Source of the DNA: Odontocerum albicorne
Taxonomy: Eukaryota; Arthropoda; Insecta; Trichoptera; Odontoceridae
Direction of reading: 5' to 3'
Assembly (NCBI GenBank): GCA_949825065.1
Contig: OX463865.1
Coordinates: 16,817,763 to 16,881,762 of the forward strand
Length of the DNA: 64,000 nt
Shown here: positions 41,960 to 52,293 of the stretch, piece by piece
Layout: every line of letters starts with the position of its first letter
Position numbering within the stretch: the stretch's first letter is position 1
Made by a program: the position numbers and the translations under genes
The notes under the pieces: model-generated
Told to the model about the DNA's origin: nothing
The model's database searches: none
The model's input: only the letters and a program-made list of their open reading frames with translations

Positions 41960-42640
41960 TAAATAAATATCGGTTTATCGATAGCAACATAGAATATGAT
42001 ATAATATTTAAATGCATTAATTTAAGTTGCTATCAAACTTTATTGATAGCAACATAGTATGTATTATTTAAATGCATTAATTTAAGTTGCTATCAATGTT
42101 TATTGATAGCAACATAGAATGTTATATTTAAATGCATTAATTTAAGTTGTTTTCAAACTTTATTGATAGCAACATAGTACGTAATATTTAAATGCATTCA
42201 TTTAAGTTGCTTTCAAAGTTTATTGATAGCAGCATAGTATGTTATATTTAAATTCATTAATTTTAGTTGCTATCAAATTTTATTGATAGCAACATAGTAT
42301 GTAATATTTAAATGCATTCATTTAAGTTGCTATCAAAGTTTATTGATAGCAACATAGTATGTAAAATTTAAATATTAAATGTAATATTTAAATGCAACGT
42401 TTATAGTGTATGTATCTCAAGATAAATTGCAGAAAATACATTTGAAAGAGAATCTATCAAAAGGTCTGGGCTCATCTCATAACATCCAGCCGGCCGAGAT
42501 ACACCCCACCAATATAGGGGGAGCCTAGCCGCGAGGACATCAGATATTTTTCAGCCCACACCTTATACATGTAGATTAAGAAAAGAAAAACAGAAAATAT
42601 ATTTACTGCAGAAAATAATTAAAAAATTAACCCACATGAA
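41960..42640 (-). mobile_element. LINE-C 3' UTR with its end amplified
   Basis: Minus-sense LINE-C: the (AAAT)n tail and TATCGGTTTATCGATAGCAA, then the array at 41985-42400, then AAGGTCTGGGCTCATCTCAT, GATACACCCCACCAATATAG and TTTTTCAGCCCACACCTTAT. Confidence 0.75.
41985..42400. repeat. ~60-bp tandem array from the LINE-C terminus
   Basis: Six to seven copies of TTTATTGATAGCAACATAGT+ATGTAATATTTAAATGCATT+AATTTAAGTTGCTATCAAAC. Each unit is itself an imperfect inverted repeat (GATAGCAAC ... GTTGCTATC). The first half is the LINE-C terminus. Confidence 0.93.
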
Positions 42641-42800
42641 GTTAAGGCTGAGTGTTGAATAAGACGAAGAAAAGTTCTCTAAAAGATTAAGCTTTATAAG
42701 GTGTAAACATGTGAAAGAGCCGAAATATGTGCATCGAGATAGGAAAGTGTGACTCTCTGTCCTCGCTGTCTACAACAGCAGGGCTTTTTTTTTTAAATCA
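42641..42800 (+). pseudogene. LINE-D C-terminal fragment
   Basis: GTTAAGGCTGAGTGTTGAAT, GTGCATCGAGATAGGAAAGT and ACTCTCTGTCCTCGCTGTCT fit the decayed end seen at 52785-53030 and 24336-24530. Confidence 0.45.
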
Positions 42801-42958
42801 ATAATATGTAGTACTCGTAAATTCACTACCATCCAATTTAAACTATTCAAAATTATTTTATGGTAGGTCGGAAGAGATTATCACTGTGCAGTTTAAAGGC
42901 AATATGTAACAGTATTAATTTTTTTTTACAATACAATATACTTAACGATAAGCTTTTT

Positions 42959-43022
42959 TCGTACTATACTTAGCTATTGTTGCCATTTACGTACTATACT
43001 TAGCTATTGTTGCCATTTACGA
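42959..43022. repeat. 30-bp tandem duplication
   Basis: GTACTATACTTAGCTATTGT+TGCCATTTAC occurs twice in succession without a difference. Confidence 0.9.
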
Positions 43023-43024
43023 AA

Positions 43025-43085
43025 AACAGATTATCTCTTTGATAAAATTATACCAACGGGAATCGAACCCGCAACAACCGTGTTA
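43025..43085 (-). mobile_element. SINE1 head fragment
   Basis: ACCAACGGGAATCGAACCCG+CAACAACCGTG is the complement of a SINE1 B-box region (CGGGTTCGATTCCCG). Confidence 0.5.
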
Positions 43086-43144
43086 TACGTACGAGTACAT
43101 AATACGTATTTTACATTATACTTTTAATACATATAGTACAGCAT

Positions 43145-43335
43145 GTGAACTAATTATTTAGCGGCAAACTCTTCCAATCAAACGGAAGAAAGGTTTAAGA
43201 AGCTTGACTTAAGAGAAGTGAACACTAGACTAGAATCTACGTTTACGCCTTCCAGACAAAGAGTTACGGGATCGAACTCAAAACCTTGAACTGGGAAGCA
43301 AGCGTTTTATTTACTAGATTACAAAGGTCGTTTAT
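43145..43335 (-). mobile_element. SINE1, diverged
   Basis: The complement of the tail (GGCAAACTCTTCCAATCAAA), ACACTAGACTAGAATCTACG (spacer), AGTTACGGGATCGAACTCAA (B box) and TTTATTTACTAGATTACAAA+GGTCG (A-box end) are in SINE1 order. Confidence 0.6.
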
Positions 43336-43351
43336 TGTCATGTTTACTAAC

Positions 43352-43405
43352 ACACGTTTTGATGAATTTTCAATTTTTATTGAAAATTCATCAAAACGTG
43401 TGTAA
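43352..43405. other. Perfect 25-bp hairpin, 4-nt loop
   Basis: ACACACGTTTTGATGAATTT+TCAAT, TTTT, then its exact reverse complement ending CAAAACGTGTGT. It stops 8 bp short of the mariner left end at 43413. Confidence 0.92.
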
Positions 43406-43412
43406 CATAATA

Positions 43413-44182
43413 CATCAATCAACAATTCCCGGGACTAACCAACAGATGGCACCTCTAATAACAAATCCATACCATTCTTAATTAGTACCAGTCTTTAGAA
43501 GTTATGTGTCAAACTTTCATGACATTCCGACATTGTATCATTGAGTTACAGTGGTTTTAGTAACGCTACTTTTGCTATTTTCAAAACAATGGGAAAAAAA
43601 TGAATTTCGTGTGTTGATAAAACATAGCTTGTTAATGGGAAAAAATACCGTTCAAACTCAGCAATAGCTTGAAAAGTGTTATCCGGGCTCTGTTCCGTCA
43701 AAAACAACCATTTATCGGTGGTATGCTGATTTCAAACGCGATCGTACTGACACAAATGATGCTGAACGCTCTGGTCGTCCAAATGAGGCTGTTACACCAT
43801 CAGGACAATGCACTCTTTCATCAGGACAATGCACCGTGTCACAAGTCGATGGTAACGATGGCCAAATTGCATGAGTTGAACTTCGAACTTCATCCACACC
43901 CATCGTATTTTCCAGATTTGGCCCCCAGCGACTATTGGCTTTTCGCAGACCTCAAAAAGATGCTCCAGGGAAAGAGATTTGGCTCCAATGAAGAAGTGAT
44001 TACCGAAACTAACGCCTATATTGAAACCAAAGATAAATCGTTCTACACGGCTGGCATAGAAAAGTTAGGAAAGCGTTGGAATGAATGTATCGCTCTTGAA
44101 GGAGACTACGTTGATGAATAAATAATAATTTTGGCAAACAAATGTTGTTTTAGTAGTTAGTCCAGGGAATTATTGATCGATG
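43413..44182 (+). mobile_element. Internally deleted mariner, 770 bp
   Basis: The left end CATCAATCAACAATTCCCGG+GACTAAC and the complement of the right end CATCGATCAATAATTCCCTG+GACTAAC match with four mismatches over 27 bp. TA lies on the left (43411-43412); the right TA is mutated (AA). About 500 bp of a full mariner is missing from the centre. Confidence 0.88.
43600..44121 (+). pseudogene. Mariner transposase with central deletion
   Basis: N-terminal part: EFRVLIKHSLLMGKNTVQTQ, stop, LEKCYPGSVPSKTTIYRWYA then DFKRDRTDTNDAERSGRPNE, the helix-turn-helix domain and GRP linker. It breaks after EAVTP. In another frame HQDNAPCHKSMVTMAKLHEL follows, then PDLAPSDYWLFADLKKMLQG and CIALEGDYVDE, stop at 44121. 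Catalytic Asp 2 (HQDNAP) and 3 (APSD) are 34 residues apart; Asp 1 (GDETW) is deleted. CATCAGGACAATGCAC occurs twice at the junction (43798 and 43819). Inactive. Confidence 0.9.
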
Positions 44183-44814
44183 AAATGTCTTACCAACTAG
44201 GCAACATAAGTCATTTTGAATTAGTTTAAAAACAAAATATTAGTAAAAGGGTGTTAGATGTCGTCATGAAGTATAAAGTTTGATTTCTGAATGTAGCTTT
44301 GAAAACAAATCAATTTCCAATTCAAACACGCAACTACGGGTATAACAAAGTTAACGATGAACCGAGTATCCCAGAAATTTTCCCTTAACACGGCGATTCC
44401 TCAATAATTTTCAAAGCACTTGTCACAAAATTTTCAAGTGCCCTCTTCAATAACAGTCGAGGGTTTCTTCTATTGTCTTCTTGTTCCGAGACCTCTTCAT
44501 CCCCCTGCGTCCTCTCTACCCTGTCTCCTGTCAAAATGGGGTAACATGACAGTTGACAGGGTAGTGTTTTCGGTTAGAACGTCGGATGCCACTTGACATC
44601 GTTCCCATTCGACTTTTTCTCCTTCTCTCTGTCTGACTACGTGGCATAACCAAGTTATTTGTATTGTTTCTGAAATTATAGGTGACAAGTTTTAGTAATA
44701 TATTATTGTGGAACAAAATATAATACAAATATAACATCACGCAACGTGTCTTTTGGCTAAGCAAAAATAACAAAGTGTTTCTGCAAAGATCTGACCTGAC
44801 ACGAAAAAAGTAGT
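44183..44814. other. No gene; SINE1 crumb at 44183-44220
   Basis: AAATGTCTTACCAACTAGGC+AACATAAGTC is the complement of a SINE1 A-box end. Farther on, 44470-44650 is pyrimidine-rich on the plus strand (Arg/Glu-rich minus-strand frames), without a recognisable family. Confidence 0.4.
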
Positions 44815-45165
44815 TTACCTTGAATCGTGAGGTAACACACTGTACTTCCATGCAGAAGATTACTGGTTTGAATCTCGCACTGAGCCACATATTCCCCTCG
44901 AATAACATAGCCATTTTTCTGCATAGTAATTGGGGGTCGCCAGTATGCTCCGATCGTCCTACTTTGCCGTGGCACCTAATCCAATACAGTGATGTGACCA
45001 ATGAGTTTATTGGTGTTCAACGGCTCTCATAGGGAAGAAATAAGGCAGAAACAAAACACCATGGCACAACTTCCTTTTCCAATCGAATTTACGTTGAAAT
45101 GGCGAGAGGATCCTCAACTACGAGGCTCAACAACGACGACCCTGAATCGTCTTCAACTGAGAGGA
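44815..45165 (+). mobile_element. SINE2, near full length
   Basis: GAATCGTGAGGTAACACACT, ACTGGTTTGAATCTCGCACT (B box), GTATGCTCCGATCGTCCTAC, ACAGTGATGTGACCAATGAG, TGGTGTTCAACGGCTCTCAT, CTTCCTTTTCCAATCGAATT and AGGATCCTCAACTACGAGGC, in SINE2 order. Confidence 0.72.
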
Positions 45166-45429
45166 GTGTGAGCTCATCAGAAAGCTGACAGCTATCCTAA
45201 GTCAGAAATACAGATCAGTAAAAAAATGCTTAAGACAATTGCGCGTTGTGCTTCGTCAATCGTGAGACTGCGAGAGGCGAGTAACTCATTTTTTTAATTG
45301 ATGGGTAATTTTCATGTAAATGTTGTTGAGTTCAGGAGAATCTTCTTCAACCTTAATTAGGTTATCCACTTTGTATCCTGATCTCATGTTTCAACATGAT
45401 AAAGTATTATACATGTGCTAATCTTTTTC

Positions 45430-46025
45430 TTGTTCTTAGTGTCATGTCAGGATTATTTTTCTGCACGTTGTCAAAAGTCTTTTAACATTCTCCAATTCCT
45501 GGATGACAGAGACGATAGTGCGCTTTGTAGTCTTCGAAATACGGATGGTTCACCTCCAAGATCAGATTTCAAAAGCATCTACAATATTTTTTTCTTATCG
45601 TCCATGTTTCCACACAATACAGTGCTATGGAGAATACTAAAGACTTTCTTCTTCTTCCCAGTGTCATGTCAGGTCCCCCCAACGTTGAATATCACCTGAG
45701 AGTAGGTATCTTTGTCACCGGCAGCCCGAAAAAGATCCCCAACGCTCCTTATACCAATCCAATCGCATAGTTACAGATTTGCCTCTTGCCAATACCTCTT
45801 CGACCCTCTATTTTGCCTTGGATGATCAGGTGCACTAATTTGTACTTTGCTTCTCTAAGTACATGACCCAAATAGGACACCTTTCGGATTTTAATATTAG
45901 TCAGTAACTATCTATCAGCTTTGGCTCTTTGAAAAACCCTTGTGTTGTTGACCATATCCGTCCAGGGTATCCGTAGCATTCTCCAGTACATCCACAACTC
46001 GAATGCTTCCAGTCGTTTGTACATT
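45430..46025 (-). pseudogene. LINE-D C-termini (two adjoining degraded copies)
   Basis: Reverse complement of 45650-46000: RMLRIPWTDMVNNTRVF (near the start), NIKIRKVSYLGHVL, LIIQGKIEG and FRAAGDKDTYSQVIFNVGGT, parallel to the plus-strand copy at 61063-61550. CTTCTTCTTCCCAGTGTCAT is the complement of its GAA-rich tail. A second CTTGTTCTTAGTGTCATGTC at 45431 marks another copy end. Frames are broken. Confidence 0.75.
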
Positions 46026-46253
46026 TGCTTATAGAACATTATAACTTATTTTGTTCACGGCACAACAGCGTATTTTAGATATCATAAAAACAACAACGCA
46101 GAAGATAAGTTAATTGAAACATTATAATTTCAATTTTCTAAACTTGTCTTTATAAATACTTAAAATGGTTTGTTAAAATTATTTAAAATTAGATTAAATA
46201 CCCATTTGTTTCGTTCTATAAACGGTCGCTTTTAACCATTAAAACAGTTACAA
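46026..46253. other. No gene recognised
   Basis: AT-rich spacer before the FB-related elements. Confidence 0.4.
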
Positions 46254-46900
46254 TATATTATTTATAGTTAAGGCATTAACATTGTGAAGGTTTAAAGACA
46301 TTGTAATTTGTTTTATCAAACACTGTTTATTCCACTCAAGTGGAATAAACAGTGTTTGATTATACAAATTACAACACAATTACAATATTTAAAGTCATAT
46401 TAGAATTAATGGTGCTCTGGAATACAAAATAATCGTGTTACAAAAATTATTAAAATTAATATTAATTATTTACAAAAAAACATCAGAAAAAAATACTTTT
46501 ATAAGTTAAACCTAACATACACACAATGAAAATCAATAATTATATTATATATAATATTTATTAATGAAGAAATAAATATTTATTAATTTCTCAAATCTTA
46601 GAAAAGACGTTTGTTTCAATTTGTTGTAATGATTATTATATTTAATGAAATAAATAAAACGCGTATTTTTTATAAGTCTCAACGTCGTAAATAACCAAGC
46701 TTATTTAAAAAATAATTATATGCTAAATATGTTTCCCGTTCAAAAGCCACATTTTTAAGCCCTTCCCCTTATTAGTCACTACTACCCTCTCCCTCTCTTG
46801 TACCTATAATAATTAGGAAAAATATATATTTAAGACATAATTAAGTTCATCTTCACCTGACGAGGAAGATGGAGGTCTTTAAAACCGGTAATGAACTCAA
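46254..46900. mobile_element. FB-related long element, copy 7
   Basis: ATTTATAGTTAAGGCATTAA, the short palindrome CACTGTTTATTCCACTCAAG+TGGAATAAACAGTG and about 500 bp more match 36520-37138 nearly base for base, e.g. GCCCTTCCCCTTATTAGTCA and CATCTTCACCTGACGAGGAA. The core has AAAAC instead of GAAAC. AGTTCAT (46844) and ATGAACT (46891) pair perfectly around the core. Confidence 0.8.
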
Positions 46901-46924
46901 ATAAAACAGTGGTGAAAATGAAAC

Positions 46925-47151
46925 CAAAAATATTTTAAGTATATTATTTATAGTTATGGCATTAACACTGTGGAGGTTTAAAGACATTGTAATTTGATAG
47001 TGGAACACTGTTTATTTCACTTAATATAAAAGTATAACCCAATCTAAACAAGTCCTGTTTGTTGTCCCCTGATGATGAGTTGAAAACTTTGAAATCAGTA
47101 GGGTTATACCATTATATATGTTAAAGTGGGATAAACGTTGTTTGATTAATC
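46925..47151. mobile_element. FB foldback element, copy 8 (left and most of right arm)
   Basis: TTATAGTTATGGCATTAACA ... CCCCTGATGATGAGTTGAAA+ACTTTGAAATCAGTAGGGTT and GTGGGATAAACGTTGTTTGA. It is interrupted at GATTAATC by a hAT-like MITE and resumes at 47658 (GATTAAACAAATCACA). Stem II of its core is AGTT/AACT, still paired. Confidence 0.8.
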
Positions 47152-47657
47152 CAAGAGTTCCCAAAGTGGTCGATATCGACCCCCTGGGGTCGATTTGATT
47201 TTTCTAGCGGTCGATAGTTTCAATTAAAAATTTGGGGGTCAACGACAACAAAAATAGACCCCCGTACTACTGTTATTTGTTTTTTGCTTCAAAATATATA
47301 TGATTCCCTTAGGTGCCTTAATTGGTGCCATTAAGAAGTAAAATAATTCAAAAAATTACTTTTTTTGTATAAACACATTACATACTAAACTTGTGAACGA
47401 AAAGGTAAAATGTGTCATTAAAAGAGTCACACGTAAGAATGCATGAAAATACATGTAGCTCAAACATGTCTGTGCATTCTCTTATCGAACGTATCGAAGC
47501 AAGTGCGGACATGAAAAACCGTTGCATGTTATCTAATGAAACATTTAATATCGAGTACTGTACAAACTTATTAATTTGAGTAAGTCAAGTAAATGACTAG
47601 GAGGGGTTCGACGGTTTTTTAAGGGGTTTGCGGCCGAAAAAAGTTGTGGAACTCTTG
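47152..47657. mobile_element. hAT-like MITE, 506 bp, with 8-bp target duplication
   Basis: TIRs CAAGAGTTCCCAAAGTGG and (complement of right end) CAAGAGTTCCACAACTT. Flanks are GATTAATC (47144-47151) and GATTAAAC (47658-47665), an 8-bp duplication with one mismatch, as hAT transposases make. The subterminal TCGATATCGACCCCCTGGGG is palindromic. There is no transposase ORF. Confidence 0.88.
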
Positions 47658-47689
47658 GATTAAACAAATCACAAAAAAATGTATTTTAT

Positions 47690-48245
47690 TTACAATATTT
47701 TATTAAAATTGTATAAATTAAACTTTTTCCTCTTTTTTTATTAAACTTTTAAATCAAAGCCAATCTTTTGTCGTATCGTTCCACCATTCTTGGTATTGAT
47801 TTCAACTCTTTTAACTTCTTTGCAAGTATATGTGAATTACTTTGAATTCTATTTCGTATCACTCCGTTTCGCAGAAGTTTCTCCGGAGTTCAAACAAAAA
47901 TAAAATTGAATATTCCACCAAAACCGCATTGGTTGGTAGCAACAGCAATGGCGTATAGTTGAGTTTATCCAACTTACAGTTCTACCGCCCATCTACTATA
48001 CAGCTTCACCCCAAACCCTCCACCTGCTCATCGTAAAAATATTCGACCAATAGGCAAATAGAACTGGAAAAGTCCATTAGATTGGCAGTAGCTGTGGTAG
48101 AAATTCCATAAATATTAGGGAGACCACAAAGAGCGGTTTTCTGAAAAACATTATTTAAAGGGCAGATTTTTTAACCCCGTATCCTACTGCTGTGGGGGAT
48201 AAAATAAGTCGACTCGTGTTTCCATCTCTTTTACCGATGACAGAC
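47690..48245. other. No gene recognised
   Basis: 47760-47890 on the minus strand reads TPEKLLRNGVIRNRIQSNSH and LKELKSIPRMVERYDKR without a family I can name; it may be another transposon relic. Confidence 0.35.
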
Positions 48246-48575
48246 GACCTCATTGGTCTTGTTGATAAGAGATTGTATCTACGCAGTAACGCATTGGACT
48301 TACATATATGCGGAAGGTCGATGGAAACTTGCTCTGTGCTTCTCCCCTCTAATAACAGGCATTTTTTTTCCATCTACTCGTTGTATTCAGAAGTATAAAG
48401 ATACCTATGACTTCTGTCATATTTATTGTGCTCCAATCTTCTCACTTTAATGCCATCAGATTAAGTACAACAGTGTGTCCAGTGATTTTGCTGGTGTACA
48501 ACAACTGACTCAATTAAAATATACAGTCCATGACAGGTCCGCTTTCCAACAAAATCGAAGTTCGAATAACGAAGA
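48246..48575 (+). mobile_element. SINE2, diverged, near full length
   Basis: CTACGCAGTAACGCATTGGA, CTGTGCTTCTCCCCTCTAAT, AGATACCTATGACTTCTGTC, GTGCTCCAATCTTCTCACTT, ACAGTGTGTCCAGTGATTTT and TCCGCTTTCCAACAAAATCG follow SINE2 order. The B box is lost. Confidence 0.68.
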
Positions 48576-48589
48576 AATCGTTTACTGCG

Positions 48590-48785
48590 AAGCCCTGCAA
48601 AGACGAAAAGTTGAAGAATTACATGTCTTCCTACCCGGGGATTACGGGTTTGATTCCCGTTGAAAGCCAGTGTTTCTATAAAAAATATCATACTTTTGTC
48701 TGGTTTTTACTTAAAGTTTGCTTAACATCTTGCTAATTAATTGGAAGAGATTGCAACATGTAAATAAACACACCAGGTTGTAATA
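48590..48785 (+). mobile_element. SINE1
   Basis: GGATTACGGGTTTGATTCCC+GTTG (B box), TTTTGTCTGGTTTTTACTTA+AAGTTTGC (spacer) and TTAATTGGAAGAGATTGCAA then ACACACCAGGTTGTAAT (tail). The A-box part is degraded. Confidence 0.75.
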
Positions 48786-48834
48786 TATATAAAGCTAACG
48801 TAATACAAAACACTTTACAATAACATATTTAATC

Positions 48835-48975
48835 TTCTCCCTGGCTCCATCCCAACTCATTGTCTGCGAAGACTGTTGGGGTCAGCTCTCCTCGTCCTCA
48901 GGTTGAATGCTCTTCTGTCCCGGACTACGTCCCCCAGGCCGTGCCTCTGCATCAGGTTATCTTTTTGCACAATAA
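48835..48975 (-). pseudogene. LINE-D extreme C-terminus
   Basis: Minus strand: VQKDNLMQRHGLGDVVRDRR then AFNLRTRRADPNSLRRQ, stop, followed by GTTGGGATGGAGCCAGGGAG, exactly the sequence after the stop in the plus-strand copy at 30771-30815. It preserves the normal ending that is frameshifted there. Confidence 0.8.
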
Positions 48976-49154
48976 CATATTTAATGCCATATAAAATATT
49001 TAACAATAACATATTTAATGCCATATAAAAATCTCTTCTAACCAAACAATTTAGCGGTCTGGTTTAAAAAATACGAAGTACTTATTTCGAAAGGCGCAAC
49101 ATAGAACAAAATATTACTTGAGCTGAAGAAGGTAGGTTCATGGCTAATACTCGA

Positions 49155-49290
49155 ATTGAGTAAGCGAGCAATAGGCAATTCCTTGTAATCGAGAATGAGC
49201 GAGCAATAGGCAATTCCTTGTAATCGAGAATAAGTGAGCAATAGGCAATTCCTTGTAATCGAGAATAGACAATTCCTTGTAATCGAGAAT
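49155..49290. repeat. 35-bp tandem repeat, ~4 copies
   Basis: GAGCGAGCAATAGGCAATTC+CTTGTAATCGAGAAT three times and a shortened fourth copy (GACAATTCCTTGTAATCGAG). Confidence 0.92.
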
Positions 49291-50520
49291 GATCGTCAAC
49301 CATCTCGTGGTGGAAAAAAATTGGTGCGTGTATTAGTTTATTAAATGCAAGATGTTTCATTTTAGTAAGCGCACCATCTTCACAAAAGGTTTTAATTCTG
49401 CAAAGCAACTTCTATCTCGTTCTACTAATGAGGCCATGTGTTTTCTTTATCTCAATATCTATCCATAAAATTCCCACAAAATTCTCGAAGATTATTAAAT
49501 AATTTTAAAACAATGACTGTAATTTATTATTACTACTGCTTTTTGTATCTTCGTGTTCGTTTAAGATAAAGTTGTATTATTTGTCAATAATTTTAAGTAC
49601 TTTATAACCTGTCACATGTTCATTTGTATATAAAGACACTGTTGTGTCGTTAATTAATTAAATAAATTAATAAATTTATGGTACGCAATACATAAAACTG
49701 TACATGGTACGCAGGCTACAGAAAAAAAAATCAGAAATAAAACAATTTTAGAGTAAAACAAGTGTGAAATTGAATCCCCTAGTATTCGAACCTGGGATCC
49801 GCAAGATGTCTTTGAATACTAACCGTTAAATCACAACCATCGACCAAAACAGCTAACTCGTGTGTATCTTCTTGGAAGAGACCAAGAAATATATGTACGA
49901 GTATTATAAAATTCTTTGAAAAAAAAACATCAGATCTTTATTATTTCTTCTTCAACAGCAATTATTACTGTAATTTCAGTTTTTTTAAGTCAAAAAAGTG
50001 CATGCCAATACTTATAATATAGTATAAAAGTATTTTTTTTTTGGTCTTGGATTCGGAGCTAGTGACAACCCTGATTGAGTTGTACAGTCTATATTTGGTG
50101 TAAAATAGTTTACAGAATAGCAACACACGGCAGTTTGACGGAGACTGACTCGAGCGATAAATGCATTGCTATTTTACATTCTTCTCTCCAAATACTAGAA
50201 TAGTAATACTTTGTCTCGAACAATTCACGTCCCTGCAAAATCGAGAACTCAATGCCTTTTATTGTTATCTTCTCTACTTGAACCCGTCCAAAGTTTACTT
50301 CTTTACGTTGGAAATAGACAATCTGACAATCAATGGAGGTCGTCTGTAGCTGCTCTGCACAATGTCTGCGTGTAACAGTGGAACCACATTCAGGTTCTTT
50401 AGCCAGGCATTTATTCTTCTTCTTACACTTTGTGTTACTTGTGTCTTTCACTGCAATATGAATTGAATGATTTCCTATTTACTTCCTTTCATGACTTATC
50501 CAAAGTATTTCTGTCTTCTC
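49291..50520. other. No gene; tRNA-like SINE fragment at 49765-49850
   Basis: CCTAGTATTCGAACCTGGGA (complement of a B box, GGTTCGAATACT) and TACTAACCGTTAAATCACAA+CCATCG (complement of an A-box end) mark a possible SINE of another family. The rest is AT-rich. A 113-codon minus-strand frame at 50110-50451 shows no recognisable domain. Confidence 0.4.
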
Positions 50521-50524
50521 CTCT

Positions 50525-51000
50525 TATTTATTTATTTATTTAACACTTTTATTGCAATACAATCTGATGGAGTTATTGCCAGGTGGCAATCTCTTCCAAC
50601 CAACCAGACAAAAGTAAATGAAGCAAGTTACGAGGTCGCATAAATCATTCAAATGACTATCCATCCCCATGAAATTCATAAACATATACGCGAGAACATG
50701 TCCACGAACCCCACAAAGACGGACAATCACCCGAACATTATTTTTCATATAATGTGAGATATCATCAATCAAAAGGAAAGGAAAGGATGGTGGAGAGGAA
50801 AGGAAAAGAAACATCAGGAATGAAACACGTTATTTTACTGACTAGAAATTAAGAGTTTTTTTAGTCGCTTCTTAAAGCATGCCAAGGACGGAACGAGTCT
50901 TATATTGGTTTGTAACTGATTCCAGAGTCTCACTGCATGGACAGTAAAGGACGACGTAAATAAAAAGAAGCGGTGAACTGGAAAGGCCTCTTAAAGCTAG
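50525..51000 (-). pseudogene. LINE-A 3' end with ORF2 terminus
   Basis: On the minus strand, GCAGTGAGACTCTGGAATCA (VRLWNQ) and CATGCTTTAAGAAGCGACTA (CFKKRLK) end ORF2. The 3' UTR has GGTTGGTTGGAAGAGATTGC+CACCTGGCAATAA, and AAAAGTGTTAAATAAATAAA closes it. It matches 38700-39545 closely. Plus-strand open frames over it are not genes. Confidence 0.85.
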
Positions 51001-51269
51001 TGACTAATTTTTATCTTTTATTCACGCGTCTGAGGACCTCTTCATTGTGAATATTGTCAACCCAAGATATTTAACATTTTCTTGCAGTAGAGTTTTAGCA
51101 AAATATAAAGACCTTTACGCATACATTCAAAATTGTTTCTATAGTACGTACAATGCAACAGTGTATTGAGCTCATTCTAGTATGTCATTGTTCACTCGTC
51201 CGTCTTCGCTCTCAGCTACAGTATCACCCGAAAGTATTTAATAGTTTTATATTCAAATTTAAAAAAACA

Positions 51270-51485
51270 ATGTGTTCAAAAGTTGGACGTGGTTTTCAAT
51301 TGAAAAAAACAAGCGAAATATATAATAGCGAATGTGTTAGAACATTTGAGGCCATTTAACGCTGAAAAAAATACATTGCATTGTGAAGTTTCAAAAGTAA
51401 CCGAAGTGTCTATTAGTTCAATTAAACGCATAGATAACGAAAAAATAAGAAAGGTGTTTTACGATCCTTCAAAAAAACATCGTTA
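51270..51485 (+). pseudogene. Possible transposase N-terminus (helix-turn-helix)
   Basis: GRGFQLKKTSEIYNSECVRT then, after a frameshift, VSKVTEVSISSIKRIDNEKI and FYDPSKKH. The order (start-up helix, A..TGVS.STV.RI, then P.KK) resembles the DNA-binding head of several arthropod DDE transposases. No catalytic part follows; a SINE1 copy lies at 51510. Confidence 0.35.
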
Positions 51486-51509
51486 TTTAACTAAATCAGA
51501 TTTCTTTTT

Positions 51510-51697
51510 TTTTTTAACCTGGCGAGTTTATTGCCATGTGGCAATCTCTTCCAACCAACCAGAAATATGTTTTTATATGCCCTAAGTGTTACCCAGACTG
51601 GAATCATATTTTAAAAAATCTGAGTTCCAGCGGGGATCGAACCCGCAACCTCCGGATTGGCAGACAAGTGTCTTACCACCAGGCCACGGAGGTCGTC
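51510..51697 (-). mobile_element. SINE1, best preserved minus-strand copy
   Basis: The plus strand shows TTTATTGCCATGTGGCAATC+TCTTCCAACCAACCAGAAAT (tail complement), CCAGACTGGAATC (spacer), AGCGGGGATCGAACCCGCAA (B box complement) and GTCTTACCACCAGGCCACGG+AGGTCGTC (A box complement). It agrees with 12075-12262 almost throughout, so it is a young copy. Confidence 0.88.
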
Positions 51698-51904
51698 TCA
51701 TTTCTTTATGAAAATACATAATTTTTTTAGGTTTCTCTATGTTTATACCACAATTTATTACGACGATATGCACTCTATTAATTATATTGTGTATTTTTTA
51801 TGATACTTTTAGAAGTTTTTATGTTTCTACCGCAATTTGTTTTATAAAAATAATAATCACTGCTTTAATTCTACTGTATATTTTACTCATATTTTAATGT
51901 ATAA

Positions 51905-52150
51905 AATGTAATAAATAAATACAGGTTTATTGATAGCAACATAGTATGCTCATAATACATTAAGACACATTTCAAGAACACATTAAAAAGAGAATACATT
52001 AAAAAACAGAAGCTATCAAAAGGTCTGGGCTCATCTAATAACATACCTCCGGCCAAGATACACCCCACCAATAAAGGGCGAGCCCAGCCACGGGGACACC
52101 AGATGTTTTCCAGCCCACACCCTTGAACACGTAGAACAAGAAGATAATGT
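51905..52150 (-). mobile_element. LINE-C 3' UTR, 5' truncated
   Basis: AATAAATACAGGTTTATTGA+TAGCAACATAG, CACATTTCAAGAACACATTA, ATACACCCCACCAATAAAGG and CAGCCCACACCCTTGAACAC+GTAGAACAAGAAGATAA match 22998-23240 closely. Confidence 0.8.
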
Positions 52151-52293
52151 ATGCTATTGGTGTTTCTTTTATGTCTTGCTTTTGTTTTATCTTTTGAAAT
52201 AATTTTTCCTTCCATTTTAAATTTTAAATAAAACATTTTAAATATGAATAAACTTTTCTGTCTTATTATTGTGCGCATTCGTCTACTTTTGTA

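Noticed and set aside
44497..45001. Arg/Glu-rich minus-strand frames
   Set aside because: Low-complexity purine-rich strand partly overlapping SINE2; no recognisable motif.
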